Below are positions 33,035 through 42,617 of a stretch of 64,000 bases of DNA, piece after piece. Where the stretch lies: contig DASREM010000021.1 of the NCBI GenBank assembly GCA_035652095.1, positions 112,112-176,111 on the forward strand. The letters are read 5' to 3'. The notes below the pieces were generated by a model. The model did no database searches and was not told the DNA's origin. It worked only from the letters and a program-made list of their open reading frames with translations. The stretch comes from DASREM01 sp035652095 (GTDB taxonomy: Bacteria; Acidobacteriota; Terriglobia; Terriglobales; Acidobacteriaceae). How positions within the stretch are numbered: the first letter of the stretch is position 1; each line of letters opens with the position of its first letter. The translations under genes and the position numbers were made by a program.

Positions 33035-35251
33035 ATGAAGATACCGCGGATTTGTGCGGGGGTGCGGACGTGTGCCCTGGCTTGCCTGCTGGCGGGAGTG
33101 GCAAGCGCGAGCACGTACTACGTGAGCACAAGCGACGGCGACGACAGTCGCGATGGACAAACCGCTGCCGCCGCCTGGAAGACGATTGCCAAGGTCAACG
33201 GGTCAACGTTCCTGGCCGGGGACCAGATTCTATTCAAGCGCGGAGATGTCTGGAGAGAGAGCCTGGTGCCGCCGTCGAGCGGGGCGGCGGGAAACCCAAT
33301 CAAGTTCGATGCTTACGGGACGGGTGATCCGCCGACGATCACCGGATACCAGGACTTGCCGCTGGCGAGTTGGACGCTGGACTCAGGAAACATCTGGAAG
33401 GCGTCTATTACGTCCGCATCGTTTAACTACATCTTGTTTGGGGGAAGCATCTGGGGATTAAAGCACACGAACGGGAAATCGGCGTGCGTGGCGCCATACG
33501 ACTTCTATTTCGCTTCGAACGTGCTGTACGTGTATTCGGTGGGACCGCCGGTGAGCTACTACGGATCGGTGGCGGCGATGCTGATGACGAACGGCCAGTT
33601 GTTGTATGTGAATGGCAAGTCATGGCTGGAGATCCAACACTTCAAGCTGAGCTATTTCGACGCCTACGGACTACGGATTGGCGGGGCCTCGGACCACATC
33701 ACCGTGGCGAATGTTGCTTCGGAGGGAATCATCCCAGCGGGAACGACTCCACACGGATTTTATGTGAACGCAAGTCCGAGTCCTACGGACATCAACTTCT
33801 ATAACGTGGACGCGCACCGGAACTACGACGGGTTTCGTTTCGATGGGAGTGCGACCGCCATCACGGTAAAGAATTGCAGGGCGTATGCCAACCGCGATGC
33901 AGGGATCCAGGACAACACCGGCGTGTCGAAATTCTCGTACTGCCATTTTTACGGAAACGGGCTCGGGGTCGTGACCTCGAGCGACACGGCGGGAGCCAGG
34001 GACGACGGCAACAATGTCGCGGGATACAGCGCGCCGCAGGTGCAGGGCTTCGCGCGCTACCCGGCGCGGATCACGATCACCGTGGACGATCCGGGTCTGG
34101 CAGACGGAGGGGACACGTATGTGGATAGCATTCTACCGGCGTTTGATGCGAGAGGGGCACAACTGGGGATTGCAATCGTGACTGGATACGCGGGGTCGAC
34201 GGCACTGATTCCGAAATTCCAGTCGTGGATCAATGCGGGGTGGGATGTGACTTCGCATTCATGGTCGCACCAATACTTCTCGAACCTGAATGGTTTCACG
34301 ATCAGGTACACGGGGGCAGGATCGGCAGCAACGATGTCGATCTCCGGAAACGTTTTGAGCACCGCGGTGACGGGGGGGCCGGGAGGAGAAAACCTGAGCC
34401 TGAACCTGGGGAACGCGTCGTACGACACAATGTCGGAATTGGTGGCGACGATCAATGGACGAGGCGGGTACTCGGCCGCGTTGGACCCAACCTGCCAGGG
34501 CGCAGTTCATTCCATCGCGCTGGCGGACGTGAGCGCCGTCAATATCAAGACCGACTATTCCACGTTATTGCAGAAAGACCGGTTGATCCCCGACGAGATG
34601 GCGAGTTCAAAAGCGTGGATGAGCGCGAACCTGACCGTGCTTCCAAGCACGCGTGTGTATGTATATCCGGGAGGATGGGAGGACAGCCAGACGCAGGGAT
34701 GGTCGGTAGCGGCGGGATATGCGGGAGCGCGAGGCGCGTTCAAACTGGACCTTGGAAACAAGGATGTATATGGACGGGGCGTGAATGTGCAGAACATCAC
34801 AAGCTTCGGAGTGAATCCCTGGCTGCAAGGCAAGAGCACGCAAGAGATGGACGCCATGATGGCAGCGTTGGTGTTCAAGAGTTCGGTATGGGGCGTGCCG
34901 TATGGGGTGTTCTGGCACAAAGATGATCTTTCCATTGCGGAAGTGGGAAACCTGCTGGATGGATTGATCCACCATGGCGCCACCATCATGACGAATACAC
35001 AGCTGGTGAGTTGGTTGACAGGGCAAGCGCCGGTGGCGGGGACGACGACGTATGTGACATCCGCTACAGGGACGGAAGCGGACTTTCGTCCGACTGCGGT
35101 CTCTCCGACGGTGAACACGGGTGCAGACCTGGGGAGCGGGTTCCGCTACGACCTGATGGGAGTGGACCAGAGTTGGATGGGATCGGGTTGGGAGATGGGG
35201 GCGTTCACGCTGGTGCCAGGGTCGGGGCCATTTGTGGTGATGGTGCAGTGA
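33035..35251 (+). CDS. Secreted right-handed beta-helix protein with an embedded NodB polysaccharide-deacetylase domain
   Basis: 738 residues. A signal peptide ends at GVASAST. Residues about 25-335 are a parallel beta-helix of the pectate-lyase-like type (YYVSTSDGDDSRDGQT start; repeated turns with Asn). Residues about 345-660 look like a NodB deacetylase: ITVDD (motif 1 aspartates, about 348), TSHSWSHQ (metal-binding His motif, about 405) and VYVYPGG (motif 3, about 540). The final segment (FRYDLMGVDQSWMGSGWEMGAF) is the usual closing motif of beta-helix proteins, so the deacetylase is inserted before the helix C-terminus. It probably acts on a surface polysaccharide. Confidence 0.72.
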   Translation: MKIPRICAGVRTCALACLLAGVASASTYYVSTSDGDDSRDGQTAAAAWKTIAKVNGSTFLAGDQILFKRGDVWRESLVPPSSGAAGNPIKFDAYGTGDPPTITGYQDLPLASWTLDSGNIWKASITSASFNYILFGGSIWGLKHTNGKSACVAPYDFYFASNVLYVYSVGPPVSYYGSVAAMLMTNGQLLYVNGKSWLEIQHFKLSYFDAYGLRIGGASDHITVANVASEGIIPAGTTPHGFYVNASPSPTDINFYNVDAHRNYDGFRFDGSATAITVKNCRAYANRDAGIQDNTGVSKFSYCHFYGNGLGVVTSSDTAGARDDGNNVAGYSAPQVQGFARYPARITITVDDPGLADGGDTYVDSILPAFDARGAQLGIAIVTGYAGSTALIPKFQSWINAGWDVTSHSWSHQYFSNLNGFTIRYTGAGSAATMSISGNVLSTAVTGGPGGENLSLNLGNASYDTMSELVATINGRGGYSAALDPTCQGAVHSIALADVSAVNIKTDYSTLLQKDRLIPDEMASSKAWMSANLTVLPSTRVYVYPGGWEDSQTQGWSVAAGYAGARGAFKLDLGNKDVYGRGVNVQNITSFGVNPWLQGKSTQEMDAMMAALVFKSSVWGVPYGVFWHKDDLSIAEVGNLLDGLIHHGATIMTNTQLVSWLTGQAPVAGTTTYVTSATGTEADFRPTAVSPTVNTGADLGSGFRYDLMGVDQSWMGSGWEMGAFTLVPGSGPFVVMVQ

Positions 35252-35353
35252 GATCAGAATCTTGAACCGCGAACGACGGCCAGAATGAGCCAGAAAAAGT
35301 AGATAACCAGCAGGGACAGAAAGTCACATTAAGGTTACGTCCGAAGTAATCCC

Positions 35354-38300
35354 ATGAAAAAAACAATTTGGGTTGTGGTCTTGGCGGCTGCGGCTGCCTG
35401 GGGGCAGTCCGTCTATACGGGAACATGGACGGGAACGGGTTCGGCCACGTGGAGCGCGAGCAGCGGGAGCGCAGACATGAACGTTTACGTCGCTCCCGCT
35501 GCGCAGGGCGGAAGCGACAGCAATCCCTGCACGCTCGCGCAACCATGCCTTACCCCGCAGCATGCGACGGCCATGGTGCAGGGCATGCCGGGTGGGGCGC
35601 ACGTAGTGATGTTTCGCGGAGGGGACTACCTGCTGACCTCGACATGGACGCTTGGCAGCGCGGACAGCGGCACGGCAACCACGAACATCGTCTATCAAAA
35701 TTATGGGAGTGAGAGTCCGGTGATCAGCGGCGGGGTGAAGATCACGGGGACATGGACGATTGACGGATCGATTACATGCGGGGGAAGTTGCACGGCGTAC
35801 TACATCGACCTGGATGCAAACCCGGCACACCAGGGACACTTCAACAATTTTGAAGCCTTGTTCTTCAATGGAGAGCGTCGTTACCGGCCGTACACGACCG
35901 CGGGCACGCAAAGCTACCTTACACAAGGCACTCCGGTATGCGTCGCAACGAGTTCGGCGAACTGCAACATGCAAGGCAACTGCGCATCAGGCCAGTACCA
36001 ATGTTTCGATCGCGTGAACCGGGCGGGCGGGGACACACTGACCACGTATCACGGGATGTCGAATGCGGGCGTGGGCATCCACGACGTGGAGATGAATATT
36101 TTCGAGAACTGGACCATGAGCAAACTGCGCATGGCGCCGTCGAATAGCGATAGCAACGCGTGTACGACCAGCAGCACGCTGGCATGTTTTACGGGAAAGA
36201 CAACCTCGTCAACGGCCGGAGTCTTTGGGCCGATGAGCGGTCACCGATACCTGATCGAAAACGTGAAGGAGTCGCTGAACCAGCCGGGACAATGGTACCT
36301 AGACCGGTGCCGAACCGATTGCACGAATGGGCCGCAGACGACGTGGCGGCTGACGTATTTGGCGAAGAGCGGAGAGAATCCGAACACGGCAGCGGTATAT
36401 GTTCCGCAGATCGGGCAGCTGATTTATGCAACCGGGCTGCACCACGTCACGTTCAGCGGGCTGGCGTTCTCGCACGACAATTACGTCGTGCCGGATGCAG
36501 GACAGGGGGCGGTGAGCCACGCCTCAAACATTCCGGCGGCGGTCAGTTGCGTGAACTGCAGTTCGGTGAAGTTCGACTCGAACACGTTCGCACACACCGG
36601 GAATTGGGCGCTGGAATTCGTAGGCTCACCAGCAGCGGCCAGCGCCACCAACAATCAAGTCGCGAACAATGCGTTCTTCGACCTAGGGACGGGAGCGGTA
36701 AGGTTAGGGCAAGTTCCCTGCACCGGTTCGGGCACGGGCTGTCCGAATGGCGCCGACACAGACGCGAACGTGGCGCAGTGGAACCTGGTACAGAACAACC
36801 TGATACGAGGCGGGCAGCGGCAGCTGGCGGGCGGGATCGGGCTGGGGGTGTGGATTGGAAATTCGCACCACAACACGGTGTCGAATAACACCATCAACGA
36901 CTGGTACTCGGGTGGAATCGGAGTGGGAGCGCAATTGAATTATGGCCCTCCGTCAGGGCTGGCGCACGACAATGTAATCTCGTTTAACCAGATTTACGAC
37001 ATCGGGCAGGGAGTCACAAGCGATCAAGGATGCCTGCACACGGCGACATCGAACCAGCCAGGAAATCAATTTTTGAATAATGTCTGCCATGACGTCACAG
37101 AAAATCCGACGGGTTACGGCGGACACGGAATCTACCTGGACCAGGGATCAAGCAATTGGACGATCAGCAACAACCTGGTGTACCGGGTTTCGGATTCCAC
37201 GTTTTTCGTGAATAACCCGGTTGGGGCGAGGAACAACTCGATCACGAACAACATTTTTGCGCACGGGCGAAAGGGCCTGGTGCGTAAGAACTATGACGAG
37301 CCCTACCAGGCGTTCTCGATGCGGCACAACATCTTCTATTACGCGATGGGGAACGGTCATGGAGGAGTTCAGTACGAGGGGTCGCGAAGCCAGTGGTTCT
37401 GCCAAGGAGGAAGCTGCCCGAACTATTTCGACTTCGATTACAACCTGTACTTCAATGCGGACCCGGCGAATGGGCTGGACCAGAATGCGCATGGTTTCTT
37501 TACCACCGACGGAAGCTCGAACTTCGTGCCGACATGGATGGACATGGCCGGGTGGGAGCATCTTGGGGAAGATGTGCATTCGGTGATTCAAGACCCGATG
37601 TTCACCATGCCGATGTATGAGGGAGGGGCCGGGGACGATTACAGCTTCAAGAACAGCAGCGGCTATTCGCAGATAGGCTTTGTGCCCTTTTCGACGAGCC
37701 AGGCAGGAATCCAAGCGGCGGTCCCGGCATATCCCGCCAGCATTCCGGCGGCCTATCCTCTGCAGTTGCTTGATAAAGACGACGATTGGGGAACAATCCA
37801 ACTTTCGAATACAGCAGGGGCGGCTCAACTTCCGCAAGTTTGGGTGGATAGTCACAAATGCGATCCGCCGGGCGGCGTCTACGACCGTGAAAAGACGATG
37901 CCGGGGGACTACGCAGCAAGTTATGCAGGACTGAACAACTTCATCAATGACTGGGCGGCGGCGCCGGACCAGTGGTGGCGCCTGAAAGTGACGGCCGGCA
38001 CGGTAATTTCGGGTAGCACGATGTTCAGCATTCCGGCGAAGGCTACGACAACTACTAAGTGCGCGGTCGTGGAATCATCGACGCCGCTGACGGCGGGACA
38101 GATTCCGTGCAGCCACGCGTTCCGTGACAACGCGGATGGAACTTCACCGCGGAATCCCGGATGCAGCAACGACATCGGCAAGATGTGGACGCTGGAAGAT
38201 ACGGGAGCCGGTTCGACGGCGGCGATTGCGTTCGTTCCAGGATCGCACCATGTGGTGATTCGGGACGCGGAGATCCGGCCATCGGCTTCAAATACGACAG

Positions 38301-40036
38301 CGATCTCACCGCTGATCCAGATGGGTTCGGGAACCTCCAGCCAGAATACGCTGGCGCTGGTACCGGATACGATCGGGTTGGACCGGGTCTACATTCACGG
38401 CACGGATTCGAACAACATCACGCGAGCCATCGGGATGCAGTGCAAGAACTGCTGGGTCACGAATTTTTATACCGAAGGTATCCATTCCGATGGAGTGCAG
38501 AGCCAGGTGATCGGCATTTTCAACACGCCCGGACCAGGAAAGATCGCGAATGGATGGTCAGAAGGGGGATCAGAAGGATTGTTCTGGGGCGGCTCGACGG
38601 CGGCGATCCAGGATGCGAGCGGATTGGCGATTATGCCGGCGGATTACGAGGTGCGCAGGGTAAGAGTGACGCTGGACCCGAATGACATCAACAAGTCGGC
38701 CGGTGGAACGGTTGGATGTGCGCCAACGGGATGTCCGCATCCGTGGAACCTGGCAAACCGGATTGAAGTGAAGGGAGTGAAGAGGATCCTGTTTGACGGG
38801 CTGATCCTGGAATACAGCTGGAAGGATGCGCAGGTGGGATCGCTGCAAGTGATCAATGTACGGGCTTGCTCGAGTGGAACTAATTGCACGGGGAATGAGC
38901 ACGTGACGGTGGAAGACGTGACCTGGACGAACAACATCAGCCGGCACGGAGCCGAGTTACAGCAAGGAGACGGGAGATCGTCAGGAAACAGCGCCGGGCT
39001 GAGCGTCGGAATGCCAAAACAGCGGGAATACTACAACAACAACCTGGCGTACGACATCGTGGATTATTCCAAGTGGGGCCAGGCAGGATCAGCGCATGAC
39101 ATGGCGGTAGCGATTAGCGCAGGCGGAAACTGGTTCGGGCCATGCACGATGAGCCGAAATGCGTCGGGATCGGCCTCCACAATCTCGTGCACTGGGCTGA
39201 CCAACGGGGGCGGGTTCAACGGGATGACGGGAATGGTGGTGGGAGACCCGGTTTATGTGAAGAGCTGCTCAGATACGAGCTTCAATACGGACCCGACGAC
39301 GCTGGGGCCTGCAGCAACGGCAATAGTGGAAGGAGTGGGGGCAAGCGCAATCAGCGTGACGTATGCGAATGCCGGGACGGGAAACGCAGGAAGCGGAGTT
39401 ACAGGATGCACGCTGTCGAACCGGCAAGGCTGGCCGCGTTACACGACTTGGAGACACTGGACAGTAGCGGCGAAGGATGCGATCCGGTTCGCGCAGGAAA
39501 CGATCGGGGCCGACAACTTCCCGAGGGACACCGATTACACGGACAACATTGCCGGTTCGGCGGGAAGCAAGCTGTCGGATTCGACCTATGGATGGTACTG
39601 CACGGGCAAGACAGAAGGGACGCCATCGGAAGCCTGTTGGGACACGACGTCGTTGAAGCTGCATCACAACGTGTTCGTCAGGGGAGCAGGAGTGGCGTCG
39701 CGATACACCGAGTATGGCGGGACAAACGATGGCGCGAGCCCGCCCGTCACCCTGTATTTTCCGACGGCGATGTCGTGCGCGGGAGCGACCCCGGACGCGA
39801 CATGCATCGGATTCACCGGATTCATGAACGGGGCCGCATACCCGCCGGCTGACTGGATCAACTTCGATTATCACAAGTTCACACTGCGGACGGACAGCTA
39901 CTATGCGGCGGGCCATCCAGGAGCAGCCAGCGATGGGACCAGCATGGGAGCGGACATTGACGGTATTGACAACGCGCAGACACGGACGAGATATGTCTGC
40001 GACAGCGCATGCGGCAGCGGACCATATAGCGACTGA
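35354..40036 (+). CDS. Giant secreted right-handed beta-helix protein
   Basis: 1560 residues. A signal peptide (KKTIWVVVLAAAAAWGQ) is followed by a Gly/Ser/Thr-rich stretch. A beta-helix then starts MNVYVAPAAQGGSDSNPCTL, with many parallel-helix turns (NTVSNNTINDWYSGGIGVG, NWTISNNLVYRV, NSITNNIFAHGRKGL). A second beta-helix block follows after about residue 850 (NVRACSSG, HVTVEDVTWTNN). The end GADIDGIDNAQTRT is again the family closing motif. More than twenty cysteines, many in pairs, suggest disulfides outside the cytoplasm. It is likely a carbohydrate-binding or depolymerising fibre. No catalytic triad can be assigned. Confidence 0.72.
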   Translation: MKKTIWVVVLAAAAAWGQSVYTGTWTGTGSATWSASSGSADMNVYVAPAAQGGSDSNPCTLAQPCLTPQHATAMVQGMPGGAHVVMFRGGDYLLTSTWTLGSADSGTATTNIVYQNYGSESPVISGGVKITGTWTIDGSITCGGSCTAYYIDLDANPAHQGHFNNFEALFFNGERRYRPYTTAGTQSYLTQGTPVCVATSSANCNMQGNCASGQYQCFDRVNRAGGDTLTTYHGMSNAGVGIHDVEMNIFENWTMSKLRMAPSNSDSNACTTSSTLACFTGKTTSSTAGVFGPMSGHRYLIENVKESLNQPGQWYLDRCRTDCTNGPQTTWRLTYLAKSGENPNTAAVYVPQIGQLIYATGLHHVTFSGLAFSHDNYVVPDAGQGAVSHASNIPAAVSCVNCSSVKFDSNTFAHTGNWALEFVGSPAAASATNNQVANNAFFDLGTGAVRLGQVPCTGSGTGCPNGADTDANVAQWNLVQNNLIRGGQRQLAGGIGLGVWIGNSHHNTVSNNTINDWYSGGIGVGAQLNYGPPSGLAHDNVISFNQIYDIGQGVTSDQGCLHTATSNQPGNQFLNNVCHDVTENPTGYGGHGIYLDQGSSNWTISNNLVYRVSDSTFFVNNPVGARNNSITNNIFAHGRKGLVRKNYDEPYQAFSMRHNIFYYAMGNGHGGVQYEGSRSQWFCQGGSCPNYFDFDYNLYFNADPANGLDQNAHGFFTTDGSSNFVPTWMDMAGWEHLGEDVHSVIQDPMFTMPMYEGGAGDDYSFKNSSGYSQIGFVPFSTSQAGIQAAVPAYPASIPAAYPLQLLDKDDDWGTIQLSNTAGAAQLPQVWVDSHKCDPPGGVYDREKTMPGDYAASYAGLNNFINDWAAAPDQWWRLKVTAGTVISGSTMFSIPAKATTTTKCAVVESSTPLTAGQIPCSHAFRDNADGTSPRNPGCSNDIGKMWTLEDTGAGSTAAIAFVPGSHHVVIRDAEIRPSASNTTAISPLIQMGSGTSSQNTLALVPDTIGLDRVYIHGTDSNNITRAIGMQCKNCWVTNFYTEGIHSDGVQSQVIGIFNTPGPGKIANGWSEGGSEGLFWGGSTAAIQDASGLAIMPADYEVRRVRVTLDPNDINKSAGGTVGCAPTGCPHPWNLANRIEVKGVKRILFDGLILEYSWKDAQVGSLQVINVRACSSGTNCTGNEHVTVEDVTWTNNISRHGAELQQGDGRSSGNSAGLSVGMPKQREYYNNNLAYDIVDYSKWGQAGSAHDMAVAISAGGNWFGPCTMSRNASGSASTISCTGLTNGGGFNGMTGMVVGDPVYVKSCSDTSFNTDPTTLGPAATAIVEGVGASAISVTYANAGTGNAGSGVTGCTLSNRQGWPRYTTWRHWTVAAKDAIRFAQETIGADNFPRDTDYTDNIAGSAGSKLSDSTYGWYCTGKTEGTPSEACWDTTSLKLHHNVFVRGAGVASRYTEYGGTNDGASPPVTLYFPTAMSCAGATPDATCIGFTGFMNGAAYPPADWINFDYHKFTLRTDSYYAAGHPGAASDGTSMGADIDGIDNAQTRTRYVCDSACGSGPYSD

Positions 40037-40082
40037 GAAGCTTAAGGGAGCCGAGTGTTGGAACTGAATAAAAAGGACGTTT

Positions 40083-41642
40083 GTGCGGGAAGGTGAAGAG
40101 CTGAAATCTTTGAAGATGTTCGGAGCGCACCTGGATTTTCGCGCTTCGAGATTTGGCAATGCAGGGACAAGCAGCAACGATTTGATGGTCCCGATGACGT
40201 TACGGGACTTTCTGATCGAGCGATTCCTTGTGGTGAAAGGGAAGAAGAGAGGGCTGGGCTGGTTGAAGCTGAACCGGGCGCAGCGGGAGTATTCGCGAAC
40301 TTGTACAAGACGGAATATCGTGCTGAAGGCGCGCCAACTGGGAATTACAACCTACGTAGCGGCACGGTTTTTCCTGGAGACGATCACGCGGCCGGGAACG
40401 ACAACGGTGCAGGTAGCGCACAACCAGGAAGCAGCCGAAGAGATTTTCAAGATCGTGCACCGATTCTGGGAGCATCTTCCGGCGTCGATCAAAACAGGAG
40501 CGTTGATAACGTCACATGCCAACGTGCGGGAGATCGTTTTTCCGCTGCTGGACAGCGAATACCGGGTGGCGACGGCGGCAGATCCGAATGCAGGGCGAGG
40601 GATGACGATTCATCATTTGCATTGTTCGGAGGTAGCGAGGTGGCCGCGGGACGGGGCTGAGACGCTGGCATCGTTGCGAGCGGCAGTCCCAAAGAAGGGG
40701 GAAATCGTACTGGAATCGACTCCCAATGGAGCGTCAGGAATTTTTTACGAAGAGTGGCAGAAGGCGCAGGAAACGGGATACACGAGACATTTTTTCCCCT
40801 GGTGGTATGACGAAGATTACGCCATTGAGCTGAAAGGGGAGGTTCTACCCTTCACGGAAGAGGAACAGGAATTGATCACGAGGGCGGGGCTGAGCGAGCG
40901 GCAGATTGGATGGCGGCGGAACATGCGCTCGCAGTTGCGCGATTTCGCCGCACAGGAATATGCCGAAGATGCGGTGTCGTGTTTCAAGGCCTCCGCGGAG
41001 TGCGTGTTCGACCTGGAAGCGGTTTCGCGGGCGCTGGAGTCAAGCGGGGAGCCCATCGAACTGCAGGACAACCACCGCCTGATGACGTGGATGCCGCCAC
41101 AGGCGGCGAAGCAGTACATCATCGGAGTAGATCCGGCAGGGGGAGGCTCGGAGGGAGATTACGCGTGCGCGCAGGTGGTGGACCGGGCTTCCGCGATGCA
41201 GTGTGCGGAACTGCATGGGCATTTCACGCCGCGGGAACTGGCGGGAAGGATCAAAGAACTGGGCAGAAGATATAACGATGCTCTGATCGTGGTGGAGAGA
41301 AACAACCACGGACACGCGGTGCTGACGTGCCTGGAAGACTATCCGAACGTTTTTGCTGAGGGAAAGCAAGCGGGCTGGTTGACGTCCGCGGTGAGTCGCC
41401 CGGCGATGATCGAGAACCTGGCGGAAATCATCGTGACGAAACCGATGCTGCTGCATAGTCCGAGGCTGTTGAACGAGTGCAGAACGTTCGTCCGGCATAC
41501 GGATGGGAGCACGTCGGCGGCACCGGGAGCGCACGACGACTGCGTGATGGCGATCGCGATCGCGCTGGGAGCGCGGAAAAGAGTTTCGGGAGACATGCAA
41601 TCAAGATCGGACCTGCACCTGGGCAGCCTGCGGGCGCGTTGA
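40083..41642 (+). CDS. Phage terminase large subunit (TerL)
   Basis: 519 residues from GTG 40083, with AAGGA six bases upstream. The ATPase has an adenine/Walker-A-like segment VLKARQLGITT, Walker B HLHCSEVARW and the C-motif STPNG. The RNase-H-type nuclease has acidic residues in IIGVDPAGGGSEGDY, IVVERNNHG and GAHDDCVMA. All parts of a headful-type DNA packaging motor are intact. It normally acts with a small terminase and the portal. No clear small subunit is present, and TerL is separated from the portal gene by the kinase/DUF3037 pair. Confidence 0.92.
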   Translation: MREGEELKSLKMFGAHLDFRASRFGNAGTSSNDLMVPMTLRDFLIERFLVVKGKKRGLGWLKLNRAQREYSRTCTRRNIVLKARQLGITTYVAARFFLETITRPGTTTVQVAHNQEAAEEIFKIVHRFWEHLPASIKTGALITSHANVREIVFPLLDSEYRVATAADPNAGRGMTIHHLHCSEVARWPRDGAETLASLRAAVPKKGEIVLESTPNGASGIFYEEWQKAQETGYTRHFFPWWYDEDYAIELKGEVLPFTEEEQELITRAGLSERQIGWRRNMRSQLRDFAAQEYAEDAVSCFKASAECVFDLEAVSRALESSGEPIELQDNHRLMTWMPPQAAKQYIIGVDPAGGGSEGDYACAQVVDRASAMQCAELHGHFTPRELAGRIKELGRRYNDALIVVERNNHGHAVLTCLEDYPNVFAEGKQAGWLTSAVSRPAMIENLAEIIVTKPMLLHSPRLLNECRTFVRHTDGSTSAAPGAHDDCVMAIAIALGARKRVSGDMQSRSDLHLGSLRAR

Positions 41643-41720
41643 CTGGAAGGGGAAGGCGAGCCCGGGGGGAACGCGCAATGTTCAGACGTCACAGAGGAAG
41701 GGCGATGAATGTGACAGGAT

Positions 41721-42560
41721 TTGAAAGAGAGGGCGCGGTCAGCCCGAACGGCATTGGCGATCTACGCGGTCCAACACGTAAAACGGATGCGGGGAGGGGC
41801 GCAGGGGCACATGATGCGCTGCTCGGACGGACAATTTTACGTGGTGAAGTTCCGAAACAACCCTCAGCACTTGAGGGTGCTGGCGAACGAGTTGCTGGCG
41901 ACGCGGTTGGCGGAGGGTGTCGGATTGCCGGTTCCGGCGACCGACGTAGTCGAGGTGAACGGCTGGTTGGTGGAGCACACACCGGACCTGAATATCCAAC
42001 TGGCGAACAGCACGATTCCGTGCCAGCCCGGATTACAGTTTGGCTCGCGGTACGTGGTGAACCCGCTGGAGGGCCAGGTATTCGACTATCTCCCGCTGGA
42101 GTATCTGGACCGGGTGCGAAACCTGGAGACGTTTGCGGGCATGCTGGCAATCGATAAATGGACCGGGAACGCGAACGGAAGGCAGGCAGCATTCTGGCGC
42201 AAGTTGCGAGACAGGAAGTACACGGTAGCGTTTATCGATCAGGGGTATTGCTTCAATGCTGGGGAGTGGACGTTTCCGGATTATCCTTTGCGGGGAGTTT
42301 ATGCACGGAATGAGGTTTATTGCGGAGTTCGAGGCTGGGAGTCGTTCGAGCCATGGCTGACGCGGATCGAGAAGATGGGCGAAGACAGAATCTGGAGAGC
42401 GGCTGGGGAGATACCTCCTGAATGGTACGGGAACGAGTGGGATGCACTGGAGAAGTTGGTGCAGGAATTAGTTGAGCGAAGAGGACGGGTGCGGGAGTTG
42501 ATCTCGGCATTTCGGAATTCGCCACGACGACCGTTTCCGAATTGGGGCGAAGAGGCTTAA
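41721..42560 (+). CDS. HipA-like protein kinase
   Basis: 279 residues from TTG 41721, the earliest start that keeps the family N-terminus AVQHVKRMRGGAQGHMMRCSDGQFYVVKF, whose Gly-rich loop and Lys are the ATP site. The catalytic loop is IDKWTGNANGRQ, and FIDQGYC takes the place of DFG. The protein lacks the HipB partner and the extra N-terminal domain of E. coli HipA, so it belongs to the short HipA-like family. It is followed after 57 bp by a DUF3037 gene, a pairing seen in many genomes but functionally uncharacterised as far as I know. It sits between terL and the portal gene. Confidence 0.85.
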   Translation: MKERARSARTALAIYAVQHVKRMRGGAQGHMMRCSDGQFYVVKFRNNPQHLRVLANELLATRLAEGVGLPVPATDVVEVNGWLVEHTPDLNIQLANSTIPCQPGLQFGSRYVVNPLEGQVFDYLPLEYLDRVRNLETFAGMLAIDKWTGNANGRQAAFWRKLRDRKYTVAFIDQGYCFNAGEWTFPDYPLRGVYARNEVYCGVRGWESFEPWLTRIEKMGEDRIWRAAGEIPPEWYGNEWDALEKLVQELVERRGRVRELISAFRNSPRRPFPNWGEEA

Positions 42561-42617
42561 GACACTGTGGACCGGGATGAGAAGCTTTGATCTCTGGCTG
42601 CGGATGACAGAAAGCTG

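Noticed and set aside
41477..42157. 226-codon plus-strand frame in another register over the HipA-like gene
   Set aside because: Gly/Arg-rich with no domain, while the overlapping register encodes clear kinase motifs.
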